DNA of 64,000 nt from assembly GCA_964470965.1 (NCBI GenBank), contig CAYYIS010000005.1, positions 102,103 through 166,102 of the forward strand, in the 5' to 3' direction. A program made the translations under genes and the position numbers. This stretch comes from CAYYIS01 sp964470965 (GTDB taxonomy: Bacteria; JAAXHH01; JABIQT01). Shown here piece by piece: positions 60,157-64,000 of the stretch. Numbering within the stretch: the stretch's first letter is position 1; each line of letters starts with the position of its first letter. The notes below the pieces were generated by a model, which saw nothing but the letters and a program-made list of their open reading frames with translations, was not told the DNA's origin and did no database searches.

Positions 60157-62790
60157 ATGAATTTATTGACCAACCTATGTTTGTTGCTGGGATGGGCCAC
60201 TGCCGTCTTCGCGCAGGATGTCCCCCCCGACGTCAAAGTGTATGAGACAAGGCGCGTAAACCCTTATCCCTTGGAAATTGATGGTAGACTGGACGATCCG
60301 GCGTGGGATAATGTCGACTGGGCAGGCGGGTTTACCCAGAACAGGCCCAACAGCGGAGCGGCCCCTTCTCAGAAGACTCAGTTTAAATCCCTGTACGATG
60401 ACGGCAACATCTACTTTGCGATCCGGGCGTTCGATACCGACCCGGAGAAAATCGTCAACCGGGTGGACCGCCGGGATGAGTCCGATTCCGACTTTGTGTC
60501 GGTCATCATCGACAGTTATTTTGACCGTCGTACGGCATTTCTCTTCCAGCTGACACCGGCTGCGGTACGGGGCGACGGAATTGTATCCGATGACGGTGAC
60601 AACTTTGATGACAGTTGGGATCCGGTCTGGTACGGGGCGACCAATATTGACGAACAGGGTTGGACAGCAGAAATGAAAATACCCCTATCTCAACTGCGTT
60701 TTTCCAACGATGACGACCAGACCTGGGGATTACAGGTCCATCGGGGAATATTCCGTAAAGACGAATGGTCTTTCTGGCAGTTCATACCCAGGAACCCACC
60801 CGGCTGGGTTAGCTTATTTGGCCAGTTAAAGGGCCTTGAAGGCGTCAAGCCCTCCCGTCGTATCGAGCTGATGCCATACGCGGTGGCCGACGTAAACCGA
60901 TTCAAACCCGAGACCGACAACCCTTACCGAACAGGTCAGAGCTTCCGTTCCAGACTTGGACTTGACGCCAAAGTAGCCCTTACGAACAACCTTACACTGG
61001 ATATGACGGCCAACCCGGATTTCGGACAGGTTGAAGCAGATCCATCCCAGGTGAATCTTTCCGCTTTTGAGGTGTTCTTCGAGGAGAGGCGGCCGTTTTT
61101 CATCGAAGGGAAAAATATCACAGACTTCAAGGTCGGTGGCGGGGGGCCGTTCTGGAATGATCAGTTGTTCTACTCCCGCCGGATCGGAAGGCGCCCACAA
61201 TTCTCACCACACCTCTCCTCGGGCGAAACCATGGAAGTGCCCCAGCCCACCTCCATCCTCAGTGCCTTTAAAATAACCGGAAAAACACAGAACGGCCTGT
61301 CCATAGGGATTGTGAATGCCGTCACGGGGAAGACTAATGCCCAAATCGATAGCGGGGGCATACGGCGTGAAGAAACGGTAGAGCCGTTTACCAATTACCT
61401 CGTCACGCGTGTACAGCAGGATTTCAACGGCGGTATCACCTCGCTTGGCGGTATGGTCACCGCTGTCAACCGCAACATCCACTCCGCCGATCTGGATTTT
61501 CTGAATCGCGCGGCCTACAGCGGCGGTGTGGACTTTCGCCACCAGTGGAACGAACGTAAGTACTGGGCGAACGCCAAGCTGAACTTCAGCCATATCCGGG
61601 GAGACCGGACAGCCATCATTCGGGCACAGCGCAGTTCCGCACGGTTCTTCCAACGCCCCGATGCGGGTTACGTCACCCTGGATTCCACACGCACCTCGTT
61701 AAGCGGCCACGGTGGCACGGTGGACATCGGTCGCGGCGGTAACAGCCCATGGCGAATGGGTGTTACCGGCACATGGCGGTCTCCGGGATTCGAACTGAAC
61801 GATCTGGGTTTTCTACGACAGGCTGACGTGCTGATGCAAACCAGCTACCTGGGATACCAAAGCACAAGAGCGGCCGGGTTCTTCCGTTCGTACGACCTTT
61901 CCTTCACCCAGTGGCAAGGCTGGAACTTCGGTGGCACTCGCACGTTTTCAGGAGGCAACATCAACGGACAGTGGCAATTCAGTAATTACTGGAAAACGTG
62001 GATGAATCTCGAATGGGGACTGGGGGGATTCTCAACAGCGCAACTCAGGGGCGGTCCCACCATCAGGACGAATGGTTCCCAGGGCTTTTCCACAGGAATC
62101 AATTCAGACGAACGGCGGGATTTCCGCATGAGCTTGGCAGGAGGCCACTACCGGAACCGCGGGAACTCCAACCGATCCAGCAATATCAACTTCTCGATCC
62201 GCTACCGTCCCCGCAATGCGGTCAATATCGAATTCAGCCCCTTCTATAGAATGAATCGCAACCAGGCACAGTACGTCACCACCAGGTCTTTCCAGGAGGC
62301 CGACCGGTATCTCCTCGGACAGATCGATCAGAAGACGCTGGGCATTACGTTCCGTGCGAACTACAGCGTGACCCCGAACCTGTCGTTCCAGTACTACGGA
62401 CAGCCCTTCATCTCCGCCGGTCTGTATTCCAAATTAAAACGCGTCACCAATCCGCGGGCGGATCGAGTCCAGGATCGGTTCCATACATTTTCCGCGAATG
62501 AAATCATCTATGACGCGACGGAGGATAAATTCGATTTTGACGAAAATCGGGACGGAACGACGGATTACAGTATCAATAATCCCAATTTTAAATTTCGCCA
62601 GTTTCGGTCCAATTTCGTGATGCGGTGGGAGTATACGCCGGGATCGACGCTGTTTCTGGTGTGGGCGCAGGAACGGACCGGCTTCGGAAGCCAGGGCAAT
62701 TTTTCCGCAGGGAACGATCTCAAGGCGCTTTTCGAAGTCTACCCTTCCAACTTCTTCCTGGTGAAATTCAATCGCTGGTTCTCGATTTAG
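60157..62790 (+). CDS. DUF5916 outer-membrane protein with CBM9-like domain
   Basis: 877 aa. A signal peptide (MNLLTNLCLLLGWATAVFAQ) leads to a carbohydrate-binding-family-9-like sandwich (about 40-215: 'LEIDGRLDDPAWDNVDWAGGFTQNRPNSGAAPSQKTQFKSLYDDGNIYFAIRAFD'). The DUF5916 part follows ('GLDAKVALTNNLTLDMTANPDFGQVEADPSQVNLSAFEVFFEERRPFFIEG'), then beta-rich strands ending in 'LVKFNRWFSI', with a terminal aromatic signature of outer-membrane barrels. The family is common in Gemmatimonadota and Bacteroidota and may be involved in carbohydrate or peptide handling at the surface; function is not established. Monocistronic as far as can be seen. Confidence 0.9.
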   Translation: MNLLTNLCLLLGWATAVFAQDVPPDVKVYETRRVNPYPLEIDGRLDDPAWDNVDWAGGFTQNRPNSGAAPSQKTQFKSLYDDGNIYFAIRAFDTDPEKIVNRVDRRDESDSDFVSVIIDSYFDRRTAFLFQLTPAAVRGDGIVSDDGDNFDDSWDPVWYGATNIDEQGWTAEMKIPLSQLRFSNDDDQTWGLQVHRGIFRKDEWSFWQFIPRNPPGWVSLFGQLKGLEGVKPSRRIELMPYAVADVNRFKPETDNPYRTGQSFRSRLGLDAKVALTNNLTLDMTANPDFGQVEADPSQVNLSAFEVFFEERRPFFIEGKNITDFKVGGGGPFWNDQLFYSRRIGRRPQFSPHLSSGETMEVPQPTSILSAFKITGKTQNGLSIGIVNAVTGKTNAQIDSGGIRREETVEPFTNYLVTRVQQDFNGGITSLGGMVTAVNRNIHSADLDFLNRAAYSGGVDFRHQWNERKYWANAKLNFSHIRGDRTAIIRAQRSSARFFQRPDAGYVTLDSTRTSLSGHGGTVDIGRGGNSPWRMGVTGTWRSPGFELNDLGFLRQADVLMQTSYLGYQSTRAAGFFRSYDLSFTQWQGWNFGGTRTFSGGNINGQWQFSNYWKTWMNLEWGLGGFSTAQLRGGPTIRTNGSQGFSTGINSDERRDFRMSLAGGHYRNRGNSNRSSNINFSIRYRPRNAVNIEFSPFYRMNRNQAQYVTTRSFQEADRYLLGQIDQKTLGITFRANYSVTPNLSFQYYGQPFISAGLYSKLKRVTNPRADRVQDRFHTFSANEIIYDATEDKFDFDENRDGTTDYSINNPNFKFRQFRSNFVMRWEYTPGSTLFLVWAQERTGFGSQGNFSAGNDLKALFEVYPSNFFLVKFNRWFSI

Positions 62791-62866
62791 ATCGACAACA
62801 CGCCCCGGATCGAGTCGGACGCGCGGAGGGATCAAAGCGCCATCTTGGAGACCCCAAAGCGTAGTT

Positions 62867-64000
62867 TCAAGAAAACTCGGTCTCTGCTTCCATCATATTC
62901 GTAGTCGTAAATCTGATACTCTTGATCTCCCTCTGCGCAAGGCGGATTCCCTTGGCCTTGTTGCCGCGGACCGGATACTCCGCCGCGTTGAACGTCTCTT
63001 CCAAAACACGCACCCTGGGTTTAGGCTTGTAGACGGCTAGGACTCCAGGATTGGACTCCGTTGTCAATCCCATGATCCGGCATCCTTCCGGGATTAGATT
63101 GTATCCGCGGTTAAGAATGAATTTGTCGAGCTTGCAGCGCTTGATACAGGGATAGCCCTTGGAATCCCGATAAACCGCTGTGAACACACGATCAGGATCC
63201 ACAAAACCACAGAAGAGGATGCCTTTGTCCACAAAGATCCGCTCCAGAGAATCGTGGAGACCATAGGTTCCGTTCTTTCGTATTACCAGGACCCGGTCAT
63301 ACGGCGAGACGCTGAAAAGGACGTTACCCCCACTGATGCCGTATCCCATGTAGCCGCTGCTTTTGTCGTATCGGAACGAGAGGTTCCTCTGGGCGGCATC
63401 CCTGATGGCCACCTGCTGGAACGATTGGATTTCGGTCCGACGCGGGCAGGCGTCTCGATATTTTTCTATGAGCCCCCCCAGAAACTCGATCGCATAAGGC
63501 GTCAAGTCGCTCAAGTGCTTTCTTATCTCCCGTAGACGGCGCCGGATATCCCGCATTTCTTTTTCGGCGCGGTTGATATCGTATCTGGAAATTCGGCGGA
63601 TTGGAATTTTGAGAAGCGTGTCGATATCCTCATCGGAAACATCGGCATTGATCTTTGATTCGTACGGCGCAAAACCCTCCCGTACCGCACTCGTGATATT
63701 TTTTATGTCATTAATCTCTTCAATCTCTTTGTAGATGCGGTTTTCTATAAACACCTGTTCCAGTGTCTTTGCGTGCAAACGCTTACGCAAATGTCCCGCC
63801 TCGAGCTCTAGTTCCGCCTCCAGTATGGAAAGCAGGCATTCGGTGTTGTGCCGAATAACCTCGGTGACGGACAGGATCCTGGGATGCCCCTCAAGTATCA
63901 CCAGCAGGTTCGTTGAGATGGAGGTCTCACAGTCCGTAAACGCGTAGAGGGCATCGACGGTGTCCTTGGAGTGCACACCCCGGGCAAGACGAATTTCGAT
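62867..64000 (-). CDS. Type II DNA topoisomerase A subunit (ParC/GyrA-like), C-terminal part
   Basis: The frame is open at the window edge (…IEIRLARGVHSKDTVDALYAFTDCE), so the N-terminal part with the catalytic tyrosine is outside. The visible 377 or so residues contain the end of the cleavage core and its coiled-coil gate: 'VTEVIRHNTECLLSILEAELELEAGHLRKRLHAKTLEQVFIENRIYKEIEEI' and 'RRISRYDINRAEKEMRDIRRRLREIRKHL'. A short C-terminal domain follows ('YMGYGISGGNVLFSVSPYDRVLVIRKNGTYGL', 'YRDSKGYPCIKRCKLDKFILNRGYNLIPEGCRIMGLTT'). The short C-terminal domain, without the GyrA box seen in gyrase, favours a topoisomerase IV-like ParC. It converges on the DUF5916 gene with a 76-base gap. Confidence 0.85.
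   Translation of the reverse strand: MEIRLARGVHSKDTVDALYAFTDCETSISTNLLVILEGHPRILSVTEVIRHNTECLLSILEAELELEAGHLRKRLHAKTLEQVFIENRIYKEIEEINDIKNITSAVREGFAPYESKINADVSDEDIDTLLKIPIRRISRYDINRAEKEMRDIRRRLREIRKHLSDLTPYAIEFLGGLIEKYRDACPRRTEIQSFQQVAIRDAAQRNLSFRYDKSSGYMGYGISGGNVLFSVSPYDRVLVIRKNGTYGLHDSLERIFVDKGILFCGFVDPDRVFTAVYRDSKGYPCIKRCKLDKFILNRGYNLIPEGCRIMGLTTESNPGVLAVYKPKPRVRVLEETFNAAEYPVRGNKAKGIRLAQREIKSIRFTTTNMMEAETEFS

Noticed and set aside
1..64000. tRNA or rRNA genes, CRISPR arrays, insertion sequences, prophage or plasmid functions
   Set aside because: No cloverleaf with a T-loop motif, no repeat-spacer series, and no transposase, integrase or structural phage gene was found by reading.

Overview
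The window is a 64 kb chromosomal segment of a free-living, Gram-negative-type bacterium. No rRNA, tRNA, CRISPR array, phage or insertion sequence was recognised. Several traits point to the FCB side of the tree (Latescibacterota, Gemmatimonadota, Marinimicrobia and similar uncultured lineages). These are a giant secreted protein ending in an 'ALNQNAPNPFNPATTI...' type C-terminal sorting domain, a DUF5916/CBM9-like outer-membrane protein with signal peptide, many secreted or beta-rich proteins, and frequent TTG/GTG starts behind AGGAGG-type ribosome sites. The phylum assignment is inference only.

Layout. 1-638: end of a GT2 glycosyltransferase. 1291-4591: E1alpha/E1beta/E2 of a 2-oxoacid dehydrogenase complex. 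4686-6232: DUF72 gene converging on pdxJ. 6361-12416: a glycoside-hydrolase-like gene, an amino-acid permease, a decayed S9 peptidase and a serine beta-lactamase-family hydrolase. 12783-17969: a 1728-residue NHL/fibronectin-III secreted protein, divergent from a molybdenum hydroxylase operon (FAD, 2Fe-2S and Mo subunits plus a MoaD-like protein, 18641-22564). The space between the two carries a repeated TAGGRYGTACC motif. 22882-24675: HAS-barrel protein and NurA nuclease. 24939-29079: membrane glycosyltransferase, a GT2/Rossmann fusion and accA, coupled by ATGA overlaps. 29089-30693: glycerate kinase and TatA-like protein.

31584-36246 is the most unusual locus. A response-regulator receiver domain is fused in one reading frame to a complete glutamate dehydrogenase, followed 34 nt later by a membrane hybrid histidine kinase with two receivers and an Hpt domain. 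It reads as a phosphorelay whose output is a nitrogen/carbon enzyme rather than a promoter. katG follows with its own promoter and terminator.

38927-43386: a K+ channel with RCK domains, an M20 dipeptidase and a CDP-glucose 4,6-dehydratase-like gene, then an SDR. 44607-50346: a six-gene minus-strand operon (purM, NSS transporter, TauD-like dioxygenase, zinc-finger membrane protein, ruvX/yqgF, mltG) behind one good promoter. 50585-53163: small membrane protein, ilvE, aroA. 53330-56581: outer-membrane protein, secreted protein and CHASE-type hybrid kinase behind a near-consensus promoter. 57170-59153: GH28-like beta-helix protein converging on an FKBP isomerase. 60157-62790: DUF5916 protein. 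62867-64000: C-terminal part of a type II topoisomerase A subunit running off the window.
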